The notes beneath the pieces are model-generated. The model saw only the letters and a program-made list of their open reading frames with translations, was not told where the DNA came from and did no database searches. Made by a program: the position numbers and the translations under genes. A stretch of 64,000 nucleotides of DNA from Longimicrobium sp. (GTDB lineage Bacteria; Gemmatimonadota; Gemmatimonadetes; Longimicrobiales; Longimicrobiaceae): the NCBI RefSeq assembly GCF_036388275.1, contig NZ_DASVSF010000100.1, positions 186,001-250,000 on the forward strand, read 5' to 3'. Below are positions 7,888 through 16,020 of the stretch, one piece after another. The first letter of the stretch is position 1, and each line of letters opens with the position of its first letter.

Positions 7888-8004
7888 TGCGTTAGTGCGT
7901 CAGTGCGTTAGTGCGGGAGTAAACGGCACGCGGCGAGGCGCACGGTTCCAGGCGCGGCGCCGAAGCCACTTCCGCACTCACGCACTTCCGCACTCACGCA
8001 CTCT
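7888..8004. repeat. short gtgcg(t/g)-type repeat pair around the hisD 3' end
   Basis: Tandem 8-10-base units (gtgcgttagtgcgtcagtgcg and so on, 7888-7917) are mirrored by the complementary series cacttccgcactcacgcact (7967-8004). The hisD stop codon (TGA, 7980-7978) lies inside the second block. Similar blocks occur at 9280-9369, 13034-13070, 18377-18415 and near 21503. Confidence 0.8.
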
Positions 8005-9279
8005 CACGGCTTCCGCGTGCCCGAACAGCCCCTCGCTCTCAGCCAGGCGGATGACGTGCGGAGCGTCGCGGCGCAGGCGCGCGGCGGAAAGGCCGATCAG
8101 GCTGGTGCGCTTCACGAAGTCGTACACGCCCAGCGGGCTGGCGAAGCGCGCCGAGCCGCCCGTCGGCAGAACGTGGTTGGGGCCCGCGAAGTAGTCGCCC
8201 ATCGGTTCGGGGCTGTGGGCGCCCAGGAAGATGGCGCCCGCGTTCCGGATGCGCCCCGCCAGCACCATCGGCTCGGCCACCAGCAGCTCCAGGTGCTCCG
8301 GCGCGCGCAGGTCGGCCACGGCGGCGGCGTCCTCCAGCGTGTCCACGATGACGATGGCGCCGTTGGCTTCCAGCGCGGCGCGGGCCACGTCGCGGCGCGG
8401 GTTGCGCTCCAGCAGCCGCCCCAGCTCCGCCGGCACGCGCTCCGCCAGCGCCGCGGAGGTCGTCACCAGCCAGGCGATGGCGTCGGGATCGTGCTCCGCC
8501 TGGCCGATCAGGTCCGCCGCCACGTGCACCGCATCGGCCGTATCGTCGGCGATCACCAGGATCTCGGAGGGGCCCGCCACCATGTCGATGTTCACCACGC
8601 CGAACACCTGGCGCTTGGCCTCGGCCACCCACTTGTTCCCCGGCCCCACAATCTTGTCCACGCGGCCGATGGAATCCGTTCCGAACGCCAGCGCGCCCAC
8701 CGCCTGCGCCCCGCCGATCCGCAGCACCTCGGTGACCCCCGCCACGTGCGCCGCGGCCAGCACCACGGGGGTGATCTCGCCGCCGGGCGTGGGCGACGCC
8801 ATCGCGATCTCGTCCACCCCCGCGACGGCGGCGGGAATGGCGTTCATCAGCACGGAGGATGGATACGCCGCGCGCCCGCCGGGAACGTAGATTCCCACGC
8901 GCCGCAGCGGGGCCACGCGCTGGCCCAGGATGCTGCCGTCGGGCTCGATCTCCAGGAACCCGTGCTCGCGCTGCTTCTCGTGGAAGCGGCGGATGTTCTC
9001 GGCGGCGGCGCGCAGCGAGTTCAGCAGGTCGGGGTCGATGGAGCGCGCGGCCTCCTCCAGCTGGTCTACGCCGATACGGAGCCCCGGCGCGTCCGGCGCC
9101 TGGAAGCCGTCGAAGCGCGCCGTGTACTCCAGCAGCGCCTCGTCGCCGCGCGCCCGAACGTCGCGCAGGATGCCGGCGACCGCATCGCGCAGCCCGGGAT
9201 CGTCCGTAGACGCGGCGGCCGCCATCTGCCGAAGCTCGGCGAACGGCGGCGCGACGCGGAGAGTGCGAATCTTCAACAA
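7978..9279 (-). CDS. hisD: histidinol dehydrogenase
   Basis: Catalyses the last two oxidations of histidine synthesis (histidinol to histidine, NAD and zinc dependent). The product of about 433 residues carries the family hallmarks: GRAAYPSSVLMNAIPA, GGAQAVGALAFGTDSI, VDKIVGPGNKWVAEAK, VAGPSEILVIADDTAD, APEHLELLV, and FAGPNHVLPTGGSARF. No ATG lies in the right place. The frame is taken from a TTG at 9279 (a second TTG is at 9276), because upstream sequence is repeat DNA. The last residues (about VRVRECGSA) and the stop are encoded by the gtgcgtga repeat, so the natural C-terminus was overwritten or extended. It follows hisG, presumably in one operon. Confidence 0.93.
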   Translation of the reverse strand: MLKIRTLRVAPPFAELRQMAAAASTDDPGLRDAVAGILRDVRARGDEALLEYTARFDGFQAPDAPGLRIGVDQLEEAARSIDPDLLNSLRAAAENIRRFHEKQREHGFLEIEPDGSILGQRVAPLRRVGIYVPGGRAAYPSSVLMNAIPAAVAGVDEIAMASPTPGGEITPVVLAAAHVAGVTEVLRIGGAQAVGALAFGTDSIGRVDKIVGPGNKWVAEAKRQVFGVVNIDMVAGPSEILVIADDTADAVHVAADLIGQAEHDPDAIAWLVTTSAALAERVPAELGRLLERNPRRDVARAALEANGAIVIVDTLEDAAAVADLRAPEHLELLVAEPMVLAGRIRNAGAIFLGAHSPEPMGDYFAGPNHVLPTGGSARFASPLGVYDFVKRTSLIGLSAARLRRDAPHVIRLAESEGLFGHAEAVRVRECGSA

Positions 9280-9369
9280 GGTGCGTGAGTGCGTGAGTGC
9301 GTTAGTGCGGAAGTGAAACGGCGGGCGCGAGCACTGAGGCACTCACGCACTTCCGCACTCACGCACTCT
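9280..9369. repeat. gtgcgtgagtgcg-type repeat pair between hisD and hisG
   Basis: Direct units gtgcgtgagtgcgtgagtgcg (about 9281-9315) are mirrored by cactcacgcacttccgcactcacgcact (about 9340-9368), forming a long potential stem. The stop codon of hisG (9359-9361) lies in the right arm. Confidence 0.8.
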
Positions 9370-10006
9370 CCAAGGCGCCCGCCAGCCCGGCGATCAGGCG
9401 CTGGTGATCTTCCAGCCGAAGCTTGTGGCTGGCGCGGTTCACGATCAGCCGCGCCGTGGAGCGGGCGATCGGCTCCACCACCACGAGCCCGTTCTCCTGC
9501 AGGGTGCGGCCGGTCTGCACCAGGTCCACGATCCAGTGCGCCAGCCCCAGCAGCGGCGCCAGCTCCACGGAGCCGGAGATGCGGATCAGCTCCACCTGCA
9601 TCCCCTTGGTGGCGAAGAACCTGCGCGCGCTCTCCACGTACTTGGTGGCCACGCGCGGCATCGTCTCGCCCGGCAGGTACGGATACGGCGCGCCCTCCGG
9701 CGCCGCGACGGCCAGCATGCATCCGCCGAACCCCAGGTCCAGCGGCCGCAGCACGTCGGGCTCGCCCTCGTCCAGCACGTCCTGCCCCACGATTCCCGCG
9801 TCGGCCACACCCGTCTCCACGTAGACCGGGACGTCGCCGCTCTTCACGGGAAGGAACTCGAAGCGTCCATCCGCCGAGGGCAGGATCAGCCGGCGCGAGT
9901 CGCGGGCAGCCGGGTCGATGATGGCGCCGATGCGCTCGAAGACCAGGAGCGCCTCGTCCATCATCCGCCCCTTCGGCAGGGCGATGCGCAACGGGCGCGC
10001 GCTCAC
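9359..10006 (-). CDS. hisG: ATP phosphoribosyltransferase, short catalytic subunit
   Basis: First enzyme of histidine synthesis, condensing ATP with PRPP. At 215 residues it is the short form, lacking the C-terminal regulatory domain, and so needs HisZ. Seen in it: LRIALPKGRMMDEAL, the segment GVADAGIVGQDVLDE, and the PRPP loop region HWIVDLVQTGRTLQENGL. Its ATG overlaps the hisZ stop (ATGA), which couples the two subunits. Its last residues and stop come from the intergenic repeat. Confidence 0.95.
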   Translation of the reverse strand: MSARPLRIALPKGRMMDEALLVFERIGAIIDPAARDSRRLILPSADGRFEFLPVKSGDVPVYVETGVADAGIVGQDVLDEGEPDVLRPLDLGFGGCMLAVAAPEGAPYPYLPGETMPRVATKYVESARRFFATKGMQVELIRISGSVELAPLLGLAHWIVDLVQTGRTLQENGLVVVEPIARSTARLIVNRASHKLRLEDHQRLIAGLAGALESA

Positions 10007-10980
10007 GGGGCCTCCGGAAGCAGCTCGGCCAGCGCGTCGGTCTCCATCGCGAAGCCCACCGCAGGCCGGTCGGAGCCGTAGCGCGCCAGCAGGTCGTCGT
10101 ACCGCCCGCCGAAGGCCAGCGCGCGCCCGGCGCCCGCCACGAACACCTCGAACTGCATCCCCGTGTAGTATCCCAGCCCGCGGATCTCGCCCAAGTCGTA
10201 CACCACGTGCGCCCGTTCGTCCTCCGTCAGCATGCCGTCGATGGCCCGCAGCCGCTCGATGGCCGTCTCTGCTTCGGGGCCGGAGGCCAGCGACCGCGCC
10301 CGCAGCAGCACGTCTCCGCGACCGATCAATTCCGGCAGCTCCACCAATGCCCGGGCGACCGCGGCGGGTGCGCCGTAGCGGCGGGCGCCGTCGGCCAGGG
10401 CCGCGCGGTCCTTGCGGTCGATGGCCGTGCGCAGCGACTCGGCCTCGTCCGCGCTCAGTCCCGCCATCAGCGGCGTGACGAAGCGGATGTCGCCCAGGTT
10501 GATCTGGAACTCGCTCACCCCCAGCTGGCGCAGCTGCCCGATCACCAGCCGCAGCACCTCGACGTCCGCATCCGGCCCCGCGCTGCCGATCAGCTCGGCG
10601 CCCAGTTGAAAGGTCTCGCGCGCGTGCCCCCCGCCCTCCGGCCGCTGGCGATACACCTTGCCGGCGTACGACAGCCGCAGCGGCGTTTCCGCATCGCGAA
10701 GCCGCGTGGAGGCCATCCGCGCCAGCGCCGAGGTGAAGTCGGCGCGGAGGGCGACGAGCCGCCCGTCGCGGTCCACGAAGCGGATGAGTTCGCTGGCCAG
10801 CTTGGTGCCGGCCGCGGTGAACACCTCCTCGTACTCGAAGGTCGGCGGGATCACCTCGTGGTACCCCGCCGCCTCGGCGAGCTCAAACCACACGCGCTGG
10901 ACGTGCCTCCGGCGGCGCACGTCGGCGGCCAGGAGGTCCTGCGATCCGGGGGGAACCTGGGCTAGTCGGGTATTGGGCAT
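10003..10980 (-). CDS. hisZ: ATP phosphoribosyltransferase regulatory subunit
   Basis: A 325-residue histidyl-tRNA synthetase-like protein without the anticodon domain (HisRS enzymes are about 420 residues). It shows the HisRS-type start PPGSQDLLAADVRRRR, GYHEVIPPTFEYEEVF, the motif 2-like RADFTSALARMASTRL, and a late GYYTGMQFEVFV plus AFGGRYDDLLARYG. HisZ binds short HisG in a hetero-octamer and confers histidine feedback control. The ATG at 10980 is chosen because sequence further up is not family-like. It overlaps hisG by four bases. Confidence 0.93.
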   Translation of the reverse strand: MPNTRLAQVPPGSQDLLAADVRRRRHVQRVWFELAEAAGYHEVIPPTFEYEEVFTAAGTKLASELIRFVDRDGRLVALRADFTSALARMASTRLRDAETPLRLSYAGKVYRQRPEGGGHARETFQLGAELIGSAGPDADVEVLRLVIGQLRQLGVSEFQINLGDIRFVTPLMAGLSADEAESLRTAIDRKDRAALADGARRYGAPAAVARALVELPELIGRGDVLLRARSLASGPEAETAIERLRAIDGMLTEDERAHVVYDLGEIRGLGYYTGMQFEVFVAGAGRALAFGGRYDDLLARYGSDRPAVGFAMETDALAELLPEAP

Positions 10981-11139
10981 AGCCGGGAAAGATAGCCCCG
11001 CGCTCGCGGACCGTGCAATCCCGCCCTGCTCAAACCCTGTACGCGGCAAACACATCCCGGCCTGGCACGGTAGCTGCTACTGGCTGTGGCAGTTTAGCGC
11101 AGTACCGGTTGGTCCACATCCGACATACCCGAGGAAACG

Positions 11140-11298
11140 ATGGACATTCTGCTGATCGTCGGTATCGTGCTGCTGCTGGTTGCGCTGTTGGGAGTGGGCG
11201 GCGTCATCGGCGCCCTGGGCAACATCGCCTACATCCTGCTGATCCTGGCCATCATCATCATCGCCTGGCGCGTCATCACCGGCCGTCGCCCGGTCTGA
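11140..11298 (+). CDS. 52-residue hydrophobic membrane peptide
   Basis: An ATG with GAGGA upstream opens a frame consisting almost entirely of two hydrophobic helices around GVGGVIGALGNIAYI, ending in the basic tail WRVITGRRPV. It resembles the small, widespread Lmo0937/DUF-type membrane peptides that often respond to stress. It is followed at once by a strong terminator, which supports real transcription. The gene is divergent from hisZ. Confidence 0.7.
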   Translation: MDILLIVGIVLLLVALLGVGGVIGALGNIAYILLILAIIIIAWRVITGRRPV

Positions 11299-11317
11299 CC
11301 CAGGGAGGGCAGGAAAA

Positions 11318-11355
11318 GCGAAGCGGCGGGCCTCACACGAGGCCCGCCGCTTCGC
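11318..11355 (+). terminator. perfect 17-bp hairpin terminator
   Basis: GCGAAGCGGCGGGCCTC pairs perfectly with its complement across the loop ACAC and is followed by tattt. It lies 19 bases after the stop of the small membrane peptide. Confidence 0.85.
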
Positions 11356-11714
11356 TATTTGGGCCCAGCACACAGCCTGTCATCCTGAGGCCCAGGCGCA
11401 CCGGACCAGCCCGTATGCCATCCCACGCGGGCCGAAGGATCTAACCTGGGGCACGTAACAACTTGGGCGCGGCAGCGGTCACGGACCCGTGGGGTGCCCC
11501 TCCCCCGCCCCTCCCCGCACAAACTGCGTGCGGAGAGGGGAGAACTTCGGTCGGGGTTCGACTGGACTCGGTGCATGCCGCGGGGCCCCCCATCCCCAAC
11601 CCTTCCCCCGCAAACTGCGCGGGGGAAGGGCGCTAGTATCGTGCGTGTCCGCCGGTGCCTCACTGCCGTCAATCCGCTCCGCCGCCGCCGGCTCAGCGTG
11701 GCGTCGTGCGCTCG
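11356..11714. repeat. intergenic block of three dispersed repeat families
   Basis: In order: a family D unit (tgtcatcctgaggcccag... to gggccgaaggatct, about 11378-11435), a family C palindrome around ctccccgcac/gtgcggag (about 11505-11540), and a family A unit (11574-11630) with perfect 12-bp arms at 11600-11611 and 11619-11630. No gene is visible. Confidence 0.75.
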
Positions 11715-12206
11715 TTAGAGATCGAAGTCCGTGCGGCGCTGCCAGAAATACGCGACCCAGTAGATCCTTATGCACAGCCACACGGCGTTCCCCGCGAAGT
11801 CGTCGAACCCACGCTGGACATCCAGCACGTCCTCTACGGTGGTGAGAGCGAACAGGAACATGGCTCCGTACCAGGCCCATTTCCGAAAGTGCTTTACCCC
11901 TTTAGCCAGCAGCCACTGCGAAACAGCCAGCACCGTCAATGTGACCACCGCGCCGGCGCCGAGCGCTGGCGTCAGATCGCTGCCGACCATCACTGAGGGA
12001 ACCCACGGCACGGCGACCGCAAGACAGCCGACCACAACGGCCAGGATCTGCTGCATCCGGACGTACAGGCGTCCCCGCAAGCCATGCTCGCGAACGGGAC
12101 GTGCCGTTTCGCCGAGCTGAAAGTTGAGCGGCGGCCCCAAGGCCAATGTCCGGCGTTCATCCACCGGACGTTTTGCTTCGGCTTCCGCTGTGCTGGTCGT
12201 GATCAT
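11715..12206 (-). CDS. hypothetical membrane protein, about four helices
   Basis: This 163-residue protein has a polar N-terminal 45 residues and then four hydrophobic segments: ILAVVVGCLAVAVPWVPSV, GAGAVVTLTVLAVSQWLLA, WYGAMFLFALTTVEDVLDV, and NAVWLCIRIYWVAYFW. There is no recognisable family motif. It ends 31 bases downstream of coaX on the same strand and might be co-transcribed with it. Confidence 0.65.
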   Translation of the reverse strand: MITTSTAEAEAKRPVDERRTLALGPPLNFQLGETARPVREHGLRGRLYVRMQQILAVVVGCLAVAVPWVPSVMVGSDLTPALGAGAVVTLTVLAVSQWLLAKGVKHFRKWAWYGAMFLFALTTVEDVLDVQRGFDDFAGNAVWLCIRIYWVAYFWQRRTDFDL

Positions 12207-12237
12207 GAACGGCGCTCTCGATGGAAATCGCGGTTGC

Positions 12238-13026
12238 CTATCGTCCGCCGACGTCCGCCCCCGCCAGGTGCTCGCGGGCGAACTCCAGCCCGTAGAGCGT
12301 CAGGTACGGCTCGATCTTCTGCACCGTACGGCAGTGCGGCCCGATCAGTTCCGCCAGGCCGCCCGTCGCGACGACGAGTAGCTCGTCGCTTCCCCATTCC
12401 TCGCGGATGCGGTGCACGGTTCCGTCGATGGCGTCGACGGCGCCGTAGAACACGCCGCTCTGGATGCACGTCTCCGTGCGCCGGCCGATCACCCGCTGCG
12501 GGGGAACGAGGTCCACGCGCGGCAGCTTGGCGGTGCGCTCCGTCAGGCTCGCGGACGAGGTCTTTACGCCGGGCGAGATCACCCCGCCGATGAACACGCC
12601 GTCGCGGGTGATGCAGTCGAACGTGGTCGCCGTGCCCAGGTCCACGACCACGGTATCGGTCGCGTACATCCGCAGCGCTGCAAGCGTGTTGACAATGCGG
12701 TCGGCGCCCACCGTCATCGGCTCATCGACGTCCAGCGTGATGGGCAGCGGGGTGCGCGCATCCACGGCTACGGCGGCAACGTTCAGGTAGCGCTCGCACG
12801 CGCCCCGCAGAACGACGGTCATCGCGGGGACCACGGAGCCGATCGTCGCCGCGCGCACGGAGTTGTGTCCCACGCCGCACGCGGTGAGCAACTGGACGAG
12901 GATCATCCCGTACTCGTCGGCGGTGCGGCGGCTGTCGGTGCTTACGCGCCAGTGGCCGCGCAACTCCGTGTCCTGGAACCAGCCGATGACGGTTTCCGTG
13001 TTGCCGACGTCGAATACGAGATCCAT
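12238..13026 (-). CDS. coaX: type III pantothenate kinase
   Basis: First step of coenzyme A synthesis, phosphorylating pantothenate. The 262-residue protein opens MDLVFDVGNTETVIGWFQD, where the DxGNT-type phosphate loop of the ASKHA fold is visible, then AVDARTPLPITLDVDEP, GADRIVNTLAALRMY, VVDLGTATTFDCIT, GGVISPGVKTSSASL and VVATGGLAELIG. Length and motifs are normal for CoaX. It follows birA across 57 bases that contain a short repeat block. Confidence 0.95.
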   Translation of the reverse strand: MDLVFDVGNTETVIGWFQDTELRGHWRVSTDSRRTADEYGMILVQLLTACGVGHNSVRAATIGSVVPAMTVVLRGACERYLNVAAVAVDARTPLPITLDVDEPMTVGADRIVNTLAALRMYATDTVVVDLGTATTFDCITRDGVFIGGVISPGVKTSSASLTERTAKLPRVDLVPPQRVIGRRTETCIQSGVFYGAVDAIDGTVHRIREEWGSDELLVVATGGLAELIGPHCRTVQKIEPYLTLYGLEFAREHLAGADVGGR

Positions 13027-13033
13027 TGGGGGG

Positions 13034-13070
13034 AAGTGCGAGAGTGCGAAAGTGCGAAAGTGCGAGAGTC
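13034..13070. repeat. short (a)agtgcga repeat block between birA and coaX
   Basis: Four or five near-identical units of agtgcgag/agtgcgaa in tandem, just upstream of the coaX start on the coding strand. Same family as the repeats around hisD and hisG. Confidence 0.75.
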
Positions 13071-13083
13071 GGCCTGGCGCGGC

Positions 13084-13899
13084 TCACGGGGTGGCGTCGG
13101 CCGGGGCCAGGCGGACCGTGCCGGAGGTGATGGTGCGCAGCACGCCGTCCGTGTCGCGCACCAGCAGGGCGCCGCTCGGGGAGATGCCCAGCGCGATTCC
13201 CGACATCGGTTGCGCGCCGGTCACGCGGACGTGGCGGCCCTGCAGCGCGTCGCGGCGGCCCAAGGCGTCGAGCAGCCCGCCCCGTAGCTGCGCCGGCGGG
13301 CGGGCCAGGGCGCGCATCACCGCGAACGCTACGGCACCCGCCACCTCCGGGCGCGATGGCTGCCATCCCGCGGCGATGCGCAGTGACGTGGCGGTCTCGC
13401 GTACCTCTGCGGGAAAGTCGTCGGGCGCGTGCGACACGTTCAGCCCCATGCCAACGATCACCGCGCCCGGGCCGTCGCCTTCCCACGCGCCCTCGCAGAG
13501 GATGCCGGCGAACTTGCGGCCGGCGAGCTGAAGGTCGTTGGGCCACTTGATCTGCGCTGTCGCGGGCTGCACGTACGCGTCGACCGCCTTCGCGGCCGCC
13601 AGACCCACCAGGATGGGGAGCAGGCCGGGCGCCGGCAGCTCCGCGGGACGCGCCACCATCGACATCCAGATCCCCAGTCCCGGCGGCGACAACCACGCGC
13701 GGCCGCTTCTGCCCCGCCCCGCCGTCTGCTCTTCCGCGAGCACCAGCGTCCCATGCGGCGCGCCAGAATCCGCCAGCGCGCGAGCGGCGTCGTTCGTGGA
13801 CGTAATGCTCTCGAACAGGTGGACCGCAGGGAGCGACCAGCGGGCGGCCAGCTCCGCGGCCGACCGTCCCTCCCAGCGCTCGGCCGGGCGGTCGGTCAC
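13084..13899 (-). CDS. birA: biotin--[acetyl-CoA-carboxylase] ligase
   Basis: Attaches biotin to carboxylase carrier proteins. The 271-residue product has the catalytic motifs HLFESITSTNDAARALA, the biotin/ATP loop GRGRSGRAWLSPPG, QIKWPNDLQLAGRKFAGIL, and a small SH3-like C-terminal domain. No winged-helix domain precedes the catalytic part, so this is the monofunctional type, not a repressor. It starts at a GTG overlapping the nadC stop (GTGA). Confidence 0.94.
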   Translation of the reverse strand: MTDRPAERWEGRSAAELAARWSLPAVHLFESITSTNDAARALADSGAPHGTLVLAEEQTAGRGRSGRAWLSPPGLGIWMSMVARPAELPAPGLLPILVGLAAAKAVDAYVQPATAQIKWPNDLQLAGRKFAGILCEGAWEGDGPGAVIVGMGLNVSHAPDDFPAEVRETATSLRIAAGWQPSRPEVAGAVAFAVMRALARPPAQLRGGLLDALGRRDALQGRHVRVTGAQPMSGIALGISPSGALLVRDTDGVLRTITSGTVRLAPADATP

Positions 13900-14744
13900 A
13901 ACGCGGTGAGCCGCAGCGACAGGTCCAGCGACGGCGCGGAGTGCGTCAGCGCGCCGATGGAAATGTAGTCCACCCCCGTTTCGGCGTAGGCGCGGATGGT
14001 TTCCAGCGTGATGCCGCCGGACGCCTCCGTCTCCGGCCCGCCCTCGCCGTGGGCGCGGACGATCTCCACTGCCTCGCGCATCATCTCCGGCGTCATGTTG
14101 TCGAACATGATGCGGTCCGCGCCCGCCGCCAGCGCCTCGCGCACCTCGTCCAGCGTGCCCGTCTCCACCTCCACCGCCAGCCCCAGGTCGTTCTGGCTGC
14201 GGACCGCCTCCACCGCCGCGGTGATGCCGCCCGCCGCCGCGATGTGGTTGTCCTTGATCATCACCATGTCGTGCAGGCCGAAACGGTGGTTGGTGCCGCC
14301 GCCCGCGGCCACCGCCGCCTTTTCCAGCCAGCGCATCCCCGGAGTGGTCTTGCGCGTGTCGATCACCCGCGCGCCCGTGCCCTCCACCGCGCGCACGTAC
14401 TGGCGGGTGACGGTGGCGATGCCCGAGAGGCGCTGGAGGAAGTTGAGCGCCGTCCGCTCGGCCGTGAGGATGGACCGGGCGGAGCCGCGGATGGTCATCG
14501 TCACGTCGCCGGGCTCGATCGCCGTGCCCTCGGCGAAGGCGGCCTCGATCTCCAGGTGCGGGTCCACGCGCCGGAAGGTTTCCGTGGCCGCGTAGCATCC
14601 GCCGAACACGCCCGACGCCTTGGCGACGACGACGGCCTCGGCCTGGCGGTCTTCGGGAACGGTCCACAGGGTGGTGAAGTCGCCCGGGCCCACGTCCTCG
14701 GCCAGGGCGGCGTCGATCAGCAGAAGGGCGTCGCGTCGAAGCAT
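13896..14744 (-). CDS. nadC: nicotinate-nucleotide pyrophosphorylase (carboxylating)
   Basis: Converts quinolinate and PRPP to nicotinate mononucleotide in NAD synthesis. The 282-residue sequence shows LAEDVGPGDFTTLWTVPED, ALNFLQRLSGIATVTRQYV, the signature RKTTPGMRWLEKAAVAAGGG, NHRFGLHDMVMIKDNHI, VEVETGTLDEVREALAAG and EASGGITLETIRAYAETGVD. All active-site blocks are present. It begins directly after the bshA stop. Confidence 0.97.
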   Translation of the reverse strand: MLRRDALLLIDAALAEDVGPGDFTTLWTVPEDRQAEAVVVAKASGVFGGCYAATETFRRVDPHLEIEAAFAEGTAIEPGDVTMTIRGSARSILTAERTALNFLQRLSGIATVTRQYVRAVEGTGARVIDTRKTTPGMRWLEKAAVAAGGGTNHRFGLHDMVMIKDNHIAAAGGITAAVEAVRSQNDLGLAVEVETGTLDEVREALAAGADRIMFDNMTPEMMREAVEIVRAHGEGGPETEASGGITLETIRAYAETGVDYISIGALTHSAPSLDLSLRLTAL

Positions 14745-15914
14745 TCAGTCGTCTCCCGTGGCGGCTAGTTCCGGCTCGGCGGCCGGCGATCCGGCGATCA
14801 CACGCTCGTAATATCTCTCATATTGGGGCACGATCACGTCCGCCGCGAATCGCTCGGCAGCGATGCGCTTGGCGGCGATGCTGGTGCGCACCCACGTGGC
14901 ATGGTCCGAGAGCAGGCCCACGGCCGCGTCGGCCATCCCCTCCACGTCCCCGATCTCGCCCAGGCACCCGGTCACCTGGTCTTCCACCACTTCGGGAACG
15001 CCGCCGGCCCGGCTGGCGACCACGGGCACGCCGCTGGCCATCGCCTCCAGCGCCACCAGGCCGAACGACTCCGATTCCGACGGCAGCAGCAGCAGGTCGG
15101 CGCAGGCCATTAGCTCGGCCACGGAGTCCTGCTTGCCCAGGAAGCGGACGCGGTTCTTGATGCCGAGCGCCTCGGCCTCGTCCATGGCCATCGGGCGGTC
15201 CGGCCCGTCGCCGACGAGCACGAGGCGCGACGGCACCTTCCGGTTCAGCCGCTCGAAGATCCGTACCACGTCGCGCACCCGCTTCACCGGGCGGAAGTTG
15301 GAGACGTGAAGCACCAGCATCTCCCCCGGCCGGGCGAGCGTGTCCTTGTGGCAGGGGTGCGACGCGCGGTCGTACAGCTTGGGATCGATGAAGTTGTAGA
15401 TGACCTCGATGTCGTCTCCCGGCACGGCGAAGTGCTTGACCGTCTCGTCCTTGAGATAGTTGGAAACGGCGGTGATGCCGTCGGACTTCTGGATGGAGAA
15501 GCGAGTGATGTCGAACCAGGAGCGCTCCTGCCCCACCAGCGTGATGTCGGTGCCGTGCAGCGTGGTGACGATCTTCAGCGGATGGTCGTGCCCCAGCATC
15601 TCCTTGGCGATCCACGCCGAGGTGGCGTGCGGGATGGCGTAGTGCACGTGAAGCAGGTCCAGGTCGTTGCGCACGACGGTGTCGTGCATGGCCGCGGCCA
15701 GGGCGAGCGAATAGTTGTGGTGCTCGAATAGCGGGTAGCGCGCCGTCTCTACCTCGTGAAAGTAGACGCGCTCCACGAAGTGCGGCAGGCGAAACGGCTG
15801 CGCGTACGAGATGAAGTGGATCTCGTGGCCGCGCTGCGCCAGCTCGATCCCCAGTTCCGTCGCGACGGCGCCGGAGCCGCCGTACGTGGGATAGCAGGTG
15901 ATGCCGATCTTCAT
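14745..15914 (-). CDS. bshA: N-acetyl-alpha-D-glucosaminyl L-malate synthase
   Basis: First enzyme of bacillithiol synthesis, joining GlcNAc (from UDP-GlcNAc) to L-malate. The 389-residue GT4 glycosyltransferase opens MKIGITCYPTYGGSGAVATE, with HEIHFISYAQPFRL, HVHYAIPHATSAWIA, TTLHGTDITLVG, HVSNFRPVKRV and the donor-site ESFGLVALEAMASGVPVV. These blocks are specific enough to separate BshA from general glycosyltransferases. It leads a minus-strand run bshA-nadC-birA-coaX with 0 to 57 base spacing. Confidence 0.94.
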   Translation of the reverse strand: MKIGITCYPTYGGSGAVATELGIELAQRGHEIHFISYAQPFRLPHFVERVYFHEVETARYPLFEHHNYSLALAAAMHDTVVRNDLDLLHVHYAIPHATSAWIAKEMLGHDHPLKIVTTLHGTDITLVGQERSWFDITRFSIQKSDGITAVSNYLKDETVKHFAVPGDDIEVIYNFIDPKLYDRASHPCHKDTLARPGEMLVLHVSNFRPVKRVRDVVRIFERLNRKVPSRLVLVGDGPDRPMAMDEAEALGIKNRVRFLGKQDSVAELMACADLLLLPSESESFGLVALEAMASGVPVVASRAGGVPEVVEDQVTGCLGEIGDVEGMADAAVGLLSDHATWVRTSIAAKRIAAERFAADVIVPQYERYYERVIAGSPAAEPELAATGDD

Positions 15915-15940
15915 GACTCGCTTCGCGAGAGGAACTCAAG

Positions 15941-16020
15941 AGTACCAGGTACCAAGTGCCGAGTACCAAGGACGAGGACCAGGTCAGGGCGTCCCCACCT
16001 GGCACTTGGTACTAGGTACT
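15941..16020. repeat. inverted repeat carrying the miaA stop codon
   Basis: Two 20-base arms, AGTACCAGGTACCAAGTGCC (15941-15960) and its near-complement (16001-16020, two mismatches), enclose about 40 bases. The miaA TAG (16014-16012) lies in the right arm, so the last codons of miaA (Gly-Ser-Thr-stop) are repeat-derived. Confidence 0.75.

Noticed and set aside
7888..9369. Short tandem gtgcg units as a possible CRISPR array
   Set aside because: Units are 8-10 bases without spacers of constant length and no cas genes are present.
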